Below are positions 55,648 to 64,000 of a stretch of DNA of 64,000 nt, in pieces. Position 1 is the stretch's first letter. Each line of letters opens with the position of its first letter. The notes beneath the pieces are model-generated. The model did not search any database. It was not told the origin of the DNA and saw nothing but the letters and a program-made list of their open reading frames with translations. The stretch comes from Cavenderia fasciculata. Taxonomy: Eukaryota; Evosea; Eumycetozoa; Acytosteliales; Cavenderiaceae. A program made the translations under genes and the position numbers. Location: NCBI RefSeq assembly GCF_000203815.1, contig NW_004457713.1, forward strand, positions 124,001-188,000, given 5' to 3'.

Positions 55648-55839
55648 ATTAAAATTAAAATTATTATTATTATTATTAAAATATCAAAGGTTGAGGAACC
55701 TTTCTTTCGTAATTTATTCCAATTTTTTTTAGTATTTATTTTTACTCTAACTCTAGAGTACCAAAGCTGATCATTATGTATTTAGTAAAATGATTGATTG
55801 ATATTTTAAATAGTAATAGTAAAAGGAGAAAGAGAAAGA

Positions 55840-58131
55840 ATGTTGTGTAGTATTAAACAAGTACTATGTAATCGATATTTGATAAGATTAATTGGAAAGG
55901 AGATTACTTTACAAACTAAAGTAATTACAAGAGAGACGTTGCGTAATCGATTGATGGATGATAAAGTAGAGTTTGATGTAGATCAACTAAGACACCCAGA
56001 TCTAATGATTAGAATGTATCATCAAGCAAATAATGTTGAATGGATGTTGCGTAATGGGTACATCTACTTGTTAAGAGATAGACTACGAATGTTTTTTAAA
56101 CAAGTAGATACAAATATCGATAGTAGTAATACTGCTACCAATACTATTAGTACGACAACTACAACAACTACAACAACTACTACGACAACTACAACCTTTC
56201 AAACATACTATCAATTAGATGTTAGTGGTATGTGGTACAGTCATGTAACACCCAGTAATTTGGATATTCTATCAGACTGTGACATCAAGAGATTGCTACA
56301 ATACGCAATTACAACTCTCAAAAATCAATATACACTTGATGTGATGATGATTGGTATTTCAATGTCTCGTAATACTAGATTGCTTAGAATTGCATTGGAA
56401 AACATCAACCCGACTATTCGTAATACTTTTATTCGTCAGCTACTCAAGAGTAGTTGTGAAGCTGGTAGTATAGAGATGTACGAAGAAATAGAGAAATATA
56501 TACCTGTTAAACTATCGGATGACGAGTTGTACAAGTTTGTCTATTATTCTCTATACCATCGTCAACCTCACATGGTTCATTATCTTGTCAAAAGACGTGG
56601 GTTACCTGGGTGTCCTCAATACACCGCATCGTCACGTCTCCCAGATTGCCTCTACCATCTATTAGAGAGTAATGATGCCGAGCTATACAAGTTGTTGTGT
56701 ATTGACAATTTGATTGTCACCGATTCGCCAACATCCCATGTTCACAATTACTTTGTATCATTATTACCAAATATTACAAAGGTCACAAGTAAACATATAG
56801 ACCTATTACAAGTACTCCAAGTACACCGTAATGGAGGTCAATTAAGAAGTAACAATAGTTATTTGGCAACTTTAAAATCATTACTCAAAAATTGTAACGA
56901 CCCAAAAGAACAAGAAAGAATTGGAGAGATTTTGGAGAATATCTCAACTGTCTTGTCTGCATTCTTTTTGGTGTTGCTCTATGTTGGCAAGAATCCATCT
57001 TATTATCTACAAGTAGCAATTAGCAAGGCTGTTCAATCGATACAAAGCATTTATTCGAGTATGGTAGTAACACAATTCCTCTACGACCAACTACCACAAA
57101 ACATTGCAAATGGTCAAACTTTGTTATTTAATGCAACGTGTGTTTCAACTCGATTGGAATGTGTTACATTGGTATATGAAAGATTGGTAAAGGATGGTAT
57201 TCAAATCCACCAGGCTCCTCCTGGAACCCAACATCTAGAGACCTTTCAATTTATCGAAAAACATATATCATCATCACTGCTCGACGCAAACTACCTTTGG
57301 GACATGTTACGTCAATCAATTGTAATCAATAATTACCAACTCGTCTATCATATCTTGTACCACTATATCTCACAACTTCAACAATTACCAAAACAATTTT
57401 TTATTGATGCACTCGGCACATGCAACATTGACATTGTAACATGTATACTGGAAACATATCAACTTCAAGTGTCAGCTTTCACTCTGGACGATAGTGACCT
57501 CGTCAAAATATTCTCATCTAGAAAGGTTGTTTACTTTTTCGTTAAACATTTTACAAAACTCGTTACATTGTTTGTAGATATACGTAGTCTATTTAAATAC
57601 AAGGTTGACGATATTATAGCTTTGGCCATTCACATTAATCGTCCCAATGTAGTACTTCACCTCCAACCAACCAATATCCTAGGTGGTCTAGATACATACC
57701 TAGCAACACCCGAGAAATTACTCAGTTCCATCTTTCCTCTTCTTCGAGAGTATCAACAAATGAAAGACCAAGGTTGGACCGATCTCGGTAGACTAGGCAA
57801 CACCACTCTGGTCGATCGAATCCTATCACAATTCCCCTCTAAAAGACAAGCCATTCATCATAAACTTTTACAAATTGCTGCTGGTGCCTATGCAGAGGGT
57901 CGTACCGAGTTGCTCGCCCACTTGGGACAGAAATATAATCTAAAACACTACAACGTAGATAATATAACCATTTTATTGAAAAATAACCAAATCAAATTGT
58001 ATCGATCAAATAATCTACAAAAAGCTTATAGAGAAAATAGAGATAATTTTGTACAAACTAATTTTGGTATTGAAACTTGGAAAAAGGAAGTTTATGATGA
58101 TACTCTTGGATTGTTGATGGTTTCAAAATAA
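55840..58131 (+). CDS. dictyostelid repeat protein, ankyrin-like architecture
   Basis: Single exon, 763 residues, no introns. I do not recognise a defined domain. The sequence is a long array of paired helices with recurring motifs such as LLKSSCEAGSIEMYEEIEKY, YYSLYHRQPHMVHYLVKRRG and ALGTCNIDIVTCILETYQLQ. These have the length and pattern of degenerate ankyrin repeats, as in large families of dictyostelid proteins. The N-terminal RNRLMDDKVEFDVDQLRHPDL is followed by a poly-Thr run (about residues 105-125). No signal peptide or membrane segment. Protein-protein binding is inference from the repeat pattern. Confidence 0.72.
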   Translation: MLCSIKQVLCNRYLIRLIGKEITLQTKVITRETLRNRLMDDKVEFDVDQLRHPDLMIRMYHQANNVEWMLRNGYIYLLRDRLRMFFKQVDTNIDSSNTATNTISTTTTTTTTTTTTTTTFQTYYQLDVSGMWYSHVTPSNLDILSDCDIKRLLQYAITTLKNQYTLDVMMIGISMSRNTRLLRIALENINPTIRNTFIRQLLKSSCEAGSIEMYEEIEKYIPVKLSDDELYKFVYYSLYHRQPHMVHYLVKRRGLPGCPQYTASSRLPDCLYHLLESNDAELYKLLCIDNLIVTDSPTSHVHNYFVSLLPNITKVTSKHIDLLQVLQVHRNGGQLRSNNSYLATLKSLLKNCNDPKEQERIGEILENISTVLSAFFLVLLYVGKNPSYYLQVAISKAVQSIQSIYSSMVVTQFLYDQLPQNIANGQTLLFNATCVSTRLECVTLVYERLVKDGIQIHQAPPGTQHLETFQFIEKHISSSLLDANYLWDMLRQSIVINNYQLVYHILYHYISQLQQLPKQFFIDALGTCNIDIVTCILETYQLQVSAFTLDDSDLVKIFSSRKVVYFFVKHFTKLVTLFVDIRSLFKYKVDDIIALAIHINRPNVVLHLQPTNILGGLDTYLATPEKLLSSIFPLLREYQQMKDQGWTDLGRLGNTTLVDRILSQFPSKRQAIHHKLLQIAAGAYAEGRTELLAHLGQKYNLKHYNVDNITILLKNNQIKLYRSNNLQKAYRENRDNFVQTNFGIETWKKEVYDDTLGLLMVSK

Positions 58132-58501
58132 ATATCAAAAAGTATTGACAATGGAGCCTCTGTGCCCCTCTGTATGGTATGCATATCGAGCAAACGACAG
58201 CCAGGGATTTCCTGTTTACCAATACTCTATTAGAACAATCTCCATCGATGGAAGTGAAACATACTCTTACGACTACAGTCTTGTCAATGTGCACGAAAGA
58301 GATCAATTGACAAACCTTGAATGGAACAAAAAAATAATAAAATAATTTAAATTAGTTTTAAAAAAAGGAGGGAAAATCAATGACCTGCGCAAGTGAGCAA
58401 TTCTGCAACGATGAAACATGTATTCCATGTATTGGCAACTTTAGAAAAGAGATAAATAAAGGAGATTGATAGCTCTTTACAAGACAATACAAGAAGGGAA
58501 G
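58132..58501. other. spacer with small open frames upstream of Siva-like gene
   Basis: Holds the 64-codon frame listed separately and a 29-codon ATG frame at about 58380 containing four Cys (CIPCIG). Neither joins the Siva-like gene in phase with good splice signals. The rest is A-rich leader. Confidence 0.45.
58151..58345 (+). CDS. small open reading frame, possible gene fragment
   Basis: ATG to TAA, 64 residues (begins MEPLCPSVWYAYRANDSQGF, ends NLEWNKKIIK). The composition is balanced and coding-like rather than homopolymer-derived, with a Tyr-rich beta pattern (TYSYDYSLVN). It lies only 20 bases after the repeat-protein stop and has no room for its own promoter. It could be a fragment of a degraded gene, a polycistronic leftover, or chance. 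No family recognised. Confidence 0.3.
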   Translation: MEPLCPSVWYAYRANDSQGFPVYQYSIRTISIDGSETYSYDYSLVNVHERDQLTNLEWNKKIIK

Positions 58502-59295
58502 ATGAATTTCAAAAGAGATAGAAATGAATACGAGAAACCAGATATAAAAAGAACAGAAGAATCTAATGCATATCCTAATCAAATGAAGATTGATGGTGAC
58601 GATCAACATCAAAATGATAAAGAAGATAATAGTAATAATGATAATATAATAACAAGAACACCATTAAAGAGTAAAAAGAAAGATAATGTTAAATCTGTAC
58701 ATGGTATTGTATCTATGATAGATCGATGATGATGATGATCACAATCTTCTTGTTGTTGATCAAACAATAATACTAACCATTCGTCCATTTGACGTCAATT
58801 TAGAAAATACAATGACATTAATGTATAAATCATCACTAAAAGCATTTTCAAACAAGAATATAAGTAATCATCAATCAGATGATAGAAGTAATCCAAATAA
58901 CATTCCAAAAGATCATTATGAAAATGCCAGAACCAATCAATGTAATATTTGCAGTCATCGAGATTTAGTGGTTGGATGTTCGTCGTGTACGCATGACCAT
59001 TGTATAGAATGTGCTCATCAATGTGATGATTGTAGGGATGTATTTTGTTCGCTTTGTTGTGTTACAAAGTAAGTTTTAAAATCATAAAATGGAAAGAATA
59101 ATAATATTCTGGCAGAAGAGTTAAAATTAACTAACATACATAGTAATCCTCCACAACCATCACCATCATGTTGTGAATGTTGTCATTAATTTAATTAAAT
59201 AATATTATTATAGGTATGATAAAATTGATAATATAGATTATTGTATAGATTGTCATTTTAAAAGAAAACAACAATCAAAAGAGAATAATAAATAG
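58502..59295 (+). CDS. Siva-like zinc-binding protein
   Basis: Three exons, 58502-58703, 58804-59068 and 59214-59295, give 182 residues, near animal SIVA1 (about 175). The N-terminal half is polar and Asn/Asp-rich. The C-terminal 60 residues are a dense Cys array: CNICSHRDLVVGCSSC, HDHCIECAHQCDDC, DVFCSLCCVTK, then after the last intron YDKIDNIDYCIDCHF. The order CSxC-xCxxC-CxxC-CxxC followed by Tyr and a final CxxC is that of the Siva zinc domain. In animals Siva binds CD27 and affects apoptosis and p53; here that context is missing, so a basal role is expected. The first splice donor (GTATTG) is slightly weak but is the only in-phase choice. Confidence 0.72.
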
Positions 59296-59582
59296 TAGTA
59301 GCATTAGTGTAGGAAATGGAATATATTATATAATATAAATATAATCCAATCTTATATTTAATCGAGTGATTAATTTTGTACAATAACACAAAATGAAATG
59401 TTGGATATATCAATTCAATTCAATTAACTTAATATTTTGGATTTAAGAAGTGATTGCATCACACAATTCAATTTGTTGTCGTCAACAAAAATGAATGGTG
59501 ATGAATAGAAGGAGGAGGAAGGATTATTTATTAATTTAATTTAATTTACGTTTTGTGGTTGGATCATGTCAAGTTGGTTAAT

Positions 59583-60698
59583 TTAATCGCAACAAGTTAC
59601 TTTTGGTTTAAAACTACGGTAACGACCAACTAGAATATTACCAACTACGGTACCAGCAATGACAGCAAAGAAGAGAGCAACGTTAAATGTCATAGCAACC
59701 AACATTAAAAGGTAAGAGAGTGTCAATTCGAAACCATGAAGGAAACCTCTGAGAATATCAATCTTTGGGTTAAACTTTGGATAATCACCTTTAAAGAATC
59801 CTTGACTGATCGAGACGGTATCGGTTGGTGTGGAATCTGACATGGTCAAATCCTTTTGTCTTTGTTTCTCGGCTTCCCAACGTTTCTCGAGTATGGAACG
59901 AAGAGTCTTTTCACACTCGAAAACGATGGCACCAAAAAAGATGAGGAACCAATAACCGGCAAATTGACCCTTGGAACGGGGAACCCAAGTTTCAAACAAG
60001 ATATAGTCGAGAATGCCAGTATGGAAGAACATACGCATGAGTGGGATTTGTTCGCCAATAGGTGCCTCGCAATAGGCTTCAGAGAGGACACTGCTACCGA
60101 GGACTGCTCCATTTTGACACATGGTCTTCCATGAAGCACATTCACTCATATCGGGCATTTGTTGACAGAGTGATGTGTAGACGGACAAGAGATCACAGGT
60201 AGTGATCATCGAGCTACTGGTGGCTGGTATAGTGCATTGTGAACATGCATCCATACTCATTGACGTACAGATACTGTAGATGTATTGCGAGAGTTGGGTG
60301 GTTTTGGGTAACCCGGCAATAGCCTGACGTTCAGTACACTCTTTGACTACAGATGTGTTGCTACACAATTGGTTGTAGTTGGAGCAGTCTTTCATACCTG
60401 GCATATCGTATTGGCAACCGTCGGCCAAGATTGAGAATGGGTAGCAAACACCAGTTTGGCTGTCAATGCTATTGCATTCCTTTTGAACACTACATAATGG
60501 CATAAAATCCATATCCATACATAATCCATTAATGTCTTGTGTTACATTGGATACTGGGTATTGATAGTTTACGCAACTACTATCATTTGGTGTAGCGATA
60601 CAATTTACTTGAGCATCAACAGATAAGATATTATTGTTGTTGAATATTGTTGCTAAAAGAATGCAAATGGTTAATGAAAACGGATTTGTTAATTTCAT
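59583..60698 (-). CDS. p80-like endosomal Ctr-domain membrane protein, copy 2
   Basis: Single exon, 371 residues; close paralogue of the gene at 4231-5301. Signal peptide (FSLTICILLATIF) followed after a short Asn run by AQVNCIATPNDSSCVNYQYP, which aligns with the same block in copy 1. The lumenal Cys positions are conserved, with a few extra residues (PATSSSMITTCD). The Ctr part is nearly identical: MRMFFHTGILDYILFETWVP, MLVAM, GTVVG and the end RYRSFKPKVTCCD. Both copies keep all Met and Gly motifs, so both are likely functional. The cytosolic loop between the first and second membrane segments is the most divergent region. Confidence 0.9.
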   Translation of the reverse strand: MKLTNPFSLTICILLATIFNNNNILSVDAQVNCIATPNDSSCVNYQYPVSNVTQDINGLCMDMDFMPLCSVQKECNSIDSQTGVCYPFSILADGCQYDMPGMKDCSNYNQLCSNTSVVKECTERQAIAGLPKTTQLSQYIYSICTSMSMDACSQCTIPATSSSMITTCDLLSVYTSLCQQMPDMSECASWKTMCQNGAVLGSSVLSEAYCEAPIGEQIPLMRMFFHTGILDYILFETWVPRSKGQFAGYWFLIFFGAIVFECEKTLRSILEKRWEAEKQRQKDLTMSDSTPTDTVSISQGFFKGDYPKFNPKIDILRGFLHGFELTLSYLLMLVAMTFNVALFFAVIAGTVVGNILVGRYRSFKPKVTCCD

Positions 60699-61435
60699 GT
60701 TTAAAACGTTGTTAAAAGAAGTGGGATTTTAGAAGTGGATGAAGAGGATGAAGAGGAGGAGGATTAAAAGGAGGAAGTAAAATTTATGTAGATGACATAA
60801 AAGGAGGATGAAGGATGAAGAAGAGGATAGGAAGAAGAGGAGGATAGGAAGGGGATGAAGATGAAGATGAAGGGAAGAAGAAAGAAGTGGATGAAGAGGA
60901 GGAAGAAGAAGAAGTGGGATAAAGGAAGAGGATGAGGAGGATGAAGAAGTTAACTATATACAACAAAAAAAAGAAATATGACAAAAAGAAAAAGAGATTA
61001 GAATAAACAAGTGAAGGTGAAGGTTCAAACAAACAAACAAAAAAGTAGAGACGATGAGGGGGGGGTTGTTTAAAGTATCTTTTGAATCTAGATCTATCTA
61101 AAAAAAGTAGTTACCTCGTTACTAGTCAATCAGCTTTAACACAAATAAAAAGTGTGTTGTATCTGTATAAGAGTTAGGAGAAAGATAATAATGAATGCAT
61201 TCAAGGTGAGAGCTGACTTGTGAAGGTCAACTGTCGCGCCCAGAGCCCTAAAAACTTTACAACATAAAAATTATGTGGTGGGTTGAGCATATCTGAAAAT
61301 TTCGATAATTTTGGTAATAGCTGCAAAGATAGATCTTAAGTTCTGGGTTGAGCTCGACAAATTATTATAATGTTTTTGGTTTATTTATATTTATCATAAA
61401 AATGATAACAAACAATCAAACAAGTCAATAGTTTG
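60699..61435. promoter_or_regulatory. pyrimidine-rich leader of p80 copy 2 and spacer
   Basis: Read on the minus strand, about 60950 to 60719 is a long C/T tract made of CTTCATCC-type units ending near the p80 start, including CCTCTTCATCCACTTCT as in front of copy 1. The part from 61060 to 61435 is ordinary spacer with a less AT-rich patch (61200-61350) that holds two GGGTTGAGC words but no gene. Confidence 0.5.
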
Positions 61436-64000
61436 TTATTTTGGTTTATTATTAGTGAAAATTGATTGTACAGATGGTCTTTGTGCCGTTGACGGTGTGG
61501 TGGTGGTACCCCTACTAAAAGTTGATTGGCTTTGAGTGGATCTTAAAACTGGTCGGGGTGAACTACTACTACTACCACTTAGATTATTATTATTGCCGTC
61601 TGACAACTTTGATAGATTGGTATTTCTACCTACGCTTCTTGGTTGTTGAGGTGGTGTTGTTTGTTGTTGTTTAAATATTTCTTCGACTTGACTAATCTTA
61701 TCTTTTACTGATGATACCGATGATGGAATGGCTATTGACCCTGAAGAGGATGTTGATAACCCACCTCTTGGTGACAAAGGTTGTTGAGATTGTTGTTTCA
61801 AAAATGGATTCGATTTAATTGATGCGGAACTTGTAGTTGGTGGTGGTACATTATTGGCTGGATTGTTGTTAGTATTATTGGTTGCAGGTGGTTTTGTATT
61901 TGGTTTTGGTTTAAGTATAATTCTAAAGTTGGTTTTTGGTACATTATTATTATTATTACTATTATTATTGATTTGAGTATCTGGTGATGATCCAATGGTA
62001 GGATGTAGGCGTGGTGAAAAAGATGGTTGTGTAGGTGTTGGACCTTTAGGTGAAGGGAGTTCATTGTTCTTGGATGATGATAAAAGTGTAGTATTACTAT
62101 TACTACGTTCACCTGATGCTCTTAGTGTTGGTCTTGTATTGCGTTCACCAGATGAACTTAATGATTTGGTTGGTGATCCTGTAGTACCAGTTGATGATGA
62201 TGGTGGTGGAACTGTAGATTTTTGATTGATTAAATGAGTGTGTGCATTAATCATTGATTTTACACTAGAGGAAGGTGACCCAGTCGTAGTACTACTACCA
62301 ATTGGAGTAGGAGCAGGTGAAGAATTGGTTGGTGTTGAAGGAGGTGAAATGGTTGATGGTTTTTGTGGTGATTGTTGTTGTTGTTCCTTTGACACAAATT
62401 GACGTTGTAATTCCATAAAACTTTCTTCCAAGTAGTTATTGTTTGTTGGTTTTAATGATGTTGTTGTAGTAGTAGATGATTTTGGTGTAATATTAATCCT
62501 TTTAGGTTGTTGTTGTTGAATTGGAATAACAATTGGGGTGACATTGACTTTAGTCTTGAACGAAGTGTTGGTGTTGGTGTTGGTGTTGGGTTGTGTATTA
62601 ACCAAACTATTATTGGTATAATGAATAGTGATTGGTTTTGGATTCACAACGGTATTGACTGTTGCCACTGTCGTTGTAGTTGCTGGATTCTTTAATACCA
62701 ACGGTGATTGGGATTGTGGATTATTTGTATTAAAAACAATGGCAGCTTGTTTTGGTCTTATAAACTCTTCTTGTTTAATAATATGAATACCACCATCATT
62801 ATTATTGCTAACACTATTATTCGAAACATTACCAATATTATTGTTGTTACTACTGTTGTTGTTACTATTAAAATTAAATATTTCAATAACTTGAGGTAAA
62901 GGTTGAATAACTGTAGATTCAATTGCATTCTTTTGTTCAACTGTTGCCTTTTCAGGTGAGAGGTTTGATAGTTCCTCTTCGATTTTACTCATTTCACCTT
63001 CCAACTCCAATTCAACAGTCCATTCTTTGAGTTCTTGAAGTGACTTTGCATCGATCGAACCACCTGGAAGTGGTGGATGAGAGTCTGACTTTAGGATAAA
63101 AGAGAGACGCTTTCTTTGTGGAGATGCAGTAGGTGACTTGTGAGCAGAGTTTACACTACTACCACGTCTTCGATTGATGGTTGAAAGTGTTTTAGAGAGT
63201 GGTGATCCAGAGGACAATAAAAGTGAAGAGGATGCTGGTGAAATGTTTGGTGATCCATCATTTGATTTGTTTCGTTTAAGTGAATCACTACTACCACTAC
63301 CACTCTTTTTGTTGGAATAGAGGAGATCGTCATCATCATCACCAAAGCTACGACCAAGTGCTTTGATTGGTGATAATGCATTGATAAATGGTGTTGGACT
63401 ACCCGATGCATTATCATCGGATCTAGCTATATCTTGGAAGTCTCCAGTAGTAGTAGTATCTCTTTGTCTCTTTGATAGTGTTGGTGAGGAAGAGTTTGAA
63501 ATTACTACAACTGGAGGAGGAGGAGGTGGTGGAAGATGCATGGTTGATGATGCATCTTCACTACCACTACTTGCAATACTTGAACACGATGAAGATGCAG
63601 TAATCATACCTTCCTTTCTCGCCAATGGTGATGTGAATCTTGGAACGTATGGTGGTGGTGTAGTAACAGTCGTAATAGGGTTACCTGGTGGTACATCCTT
63701 TGATTTCTCCAAATCTTCTACCATTCTATCGATTGATGGGTGTCTACCATTGCCACCACCATTAATAGCAGATGCCAATAATCCAACTTGTTGTTGATGT
63801 TTATCTTTTTCAGGGATCATGGGCTGAATAATAAAAGAAGAGGATGGTGAACCACCAGAAGAAGAAGATGAACTTTTAGAACTAGTACGTAGTCTTGATA
63901 GTTGGGAATTGTTGAGTGAGAGGAGTCCGAGTGGGCCACGTTTCTTTATCTTTTCAACTTCATTGTCCAACTCTAATTCCCATCGTTCGGGAGGTGCCAT
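61436..64000 (-). CDS. Ser/Asn/Pro-rich low-complexity protein (reaches window edge)
   Basis: At least 854 residues; an ATG lies exactly at the edge (64000), so the true start may be there or beyond. Most of the protein is Ser, Thr, Pro, Asn and Gln runs with several SPxP- and SGSP-like phosphorylation-type motifs. Two short segments look structured: the start PPERWELELDNEVEKIKKRG and a related internal piece KEWTVELELEGEMSKIEEEL (about residues 328-350). Both have a W-x-(V/L)-E-L-(D/E)-(L)-E core followed by a charged helix, suggesting a repeated short domain. The tail ends SVQSIFTNNKPK. Function unknown; such proteins are often scaffold or cytoskeletal regulators in dictyostelids (inference). 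Confidence 0.7.
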   Translation of the reverse strand: MAPPERWELELDNEVEKIKKRGPLGLLSLNNSQLSRLRTSSKSSSSSSGGSPSSSFIIQPMIPEKDKHQQQVGLLASAINGGGNGRHPSIDRMVEDLEKSKDVPPGNPITTVTTPPPYVPRFTSPLARKEGMITASSSCSSIASSGSEDASSTMHLPPPPPPPVVVISNSSSPTLSKRQRDTTTTGDFQDIARSDDNASGSPTPFINALSPIKALGRSFGDDDDDLLYSNKKSGSGSSDSLKRNKSNDGSPNISPASSSLLLSSGSPLSKTLSTINRRRGSSVNSAHKSPTASPQRKRLSFILKSDSHPPLPGGSIDAKSLQELKEWTVELELEGEMSKIEEELSNLSPEKATVEQKNAIESTVIQPLPQVIEIFNFNSNNNSSNNNNIGNVSNNSVSNNNDGGIHIIKQEEFIRPKQAAIVFNTNNPQSQSPLVLKNPATTTTVATVNTVVNPKPITIHYTNNSLVNTQPNTNTNTNTSFKTKVNVTPIVIPIQQQQPKRINITPKSSTTTTTSLKPTNNNYLEESFMELQRQFVSKEQQQQSPQKPSTISPPSTPTNSSPAPTPIGSSTTTGSPSSSVKSMINAHTHLINQKSTVPPPSSSTGTTGSPTKSLSSSGERNTRPTLRASGERSNSNTTLLSSSKNNELPSPKGPTPTQPSFSPRLHPTIGSSPDTQINNNSNNNNNVPKTNFRIILKPKPNTKPPATNNTNNNPANNVPPPTTSSASIKSNPFLKQQSQQPLSPRGGLSTSSSGSIAIPSSVSSVKDKISQVEEIFKQQQTTPPQQPRSVGRNTNLSKLSDGNNNNLSGSSSSSPRPVLRSTQSQSTFSRGTTTTPSTAQRPSVQSIFTNNKPK

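Noticed and set aside
60784-61032. 82-codon Ser/Pro/Phe-rich minus-strand frame before p80 copy 2
   Set aside because: It is a translation of the C/T-rich leader tract.
1-64000. Transposons, CRISPR arrays, prophage or plasmid features
   Set aside because: No reverse transcriptase, transposase, long terminal repeat or regular spacer-repeat array was seen. Repeats present are microsatellites and gene duplications.

Overview
This is a nuclear contig from a dictyostelid social amoeba. The evidence is AT-rich intergenic DNA, short introns (mostly 50-150 bp, GTA-AG type), long Asn/Gln/Thr/Ser homopolymers inside proteins, and a gene set that includes two p80-type endosomal Ctr proteins, RabC/Rab18 and GPI-type secreted proteins. 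Coding DNA is clearly richer in GC than I would expect for Dictyostelium discoideum, so a species outside the discoideum group (for example Cavenderia or Heterostelium) is my inference. I see no plasmid, phage, CRISPR, tRNA or rRNA. Coordinates of multi-exon genes run from first to last coding base; exons are listed in the evidence and were derived by hand from splice signals, reading phase and family conservation.

Layout. 0-9.6 kb: tail of a membrane protein, a sigma-like glutathione S-transferase, an HGSNAT-like acetyltransferase, a p80 protein, then cysteine desulfurase nfs1 flanked by two copies of a methyltransferase gene, the second broken by a 1-bp frameshift. 9.7-26.8 kb: nob1, a Cys-rich multipass membrane protein, a Cys-rich GPI-type surface protein, rabC, the oligosaccharyltransferase subunit swp1 (4-bp first coding exon), mitochondrial ribosomal uS15 with a very long N-terminal extension, ftcd and kaptin. 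27.2-34.5 kb: a dictyostelid F-box/LRR-like gene (copy A) divergent from a large RAMA-like / Fe-S nuclease / SF1 helicase fusion. 34.9-48.7 kb: Rieske protein, rfc4, avl9, hprT, a second Cys-rich secreted protein, a Thr-rich GPI-type protein and mutyh. 48.8-53.5 kb: F-box/LRR-like copy B, a scrambled pseudogene copy C, and a Mis12-like kinetochore gene. 53.9-64 kb: an RluA-type pseudouridine synthase, a long repeat-type protein, a Siva-like zinc protein, the second p80 gene in inverted orientation, and a Ser/Asn-rich protein running to the window edge.

There is no operon logic; neighbours are mostly unrelated housekeeping genes. The evolutionary stories are the local duplications: the methyltransferase pair around nfs1, the inverted p80 pair, the Cys-rich secreted pair, and the F-box/LRR family. 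Copy A of that family still carries a relic of the 3' end of the mis12-like gene that borders copy C 25 kb away. The most unusual protein is the nuclease-helicase fusion at 29.3-34.5 kb.
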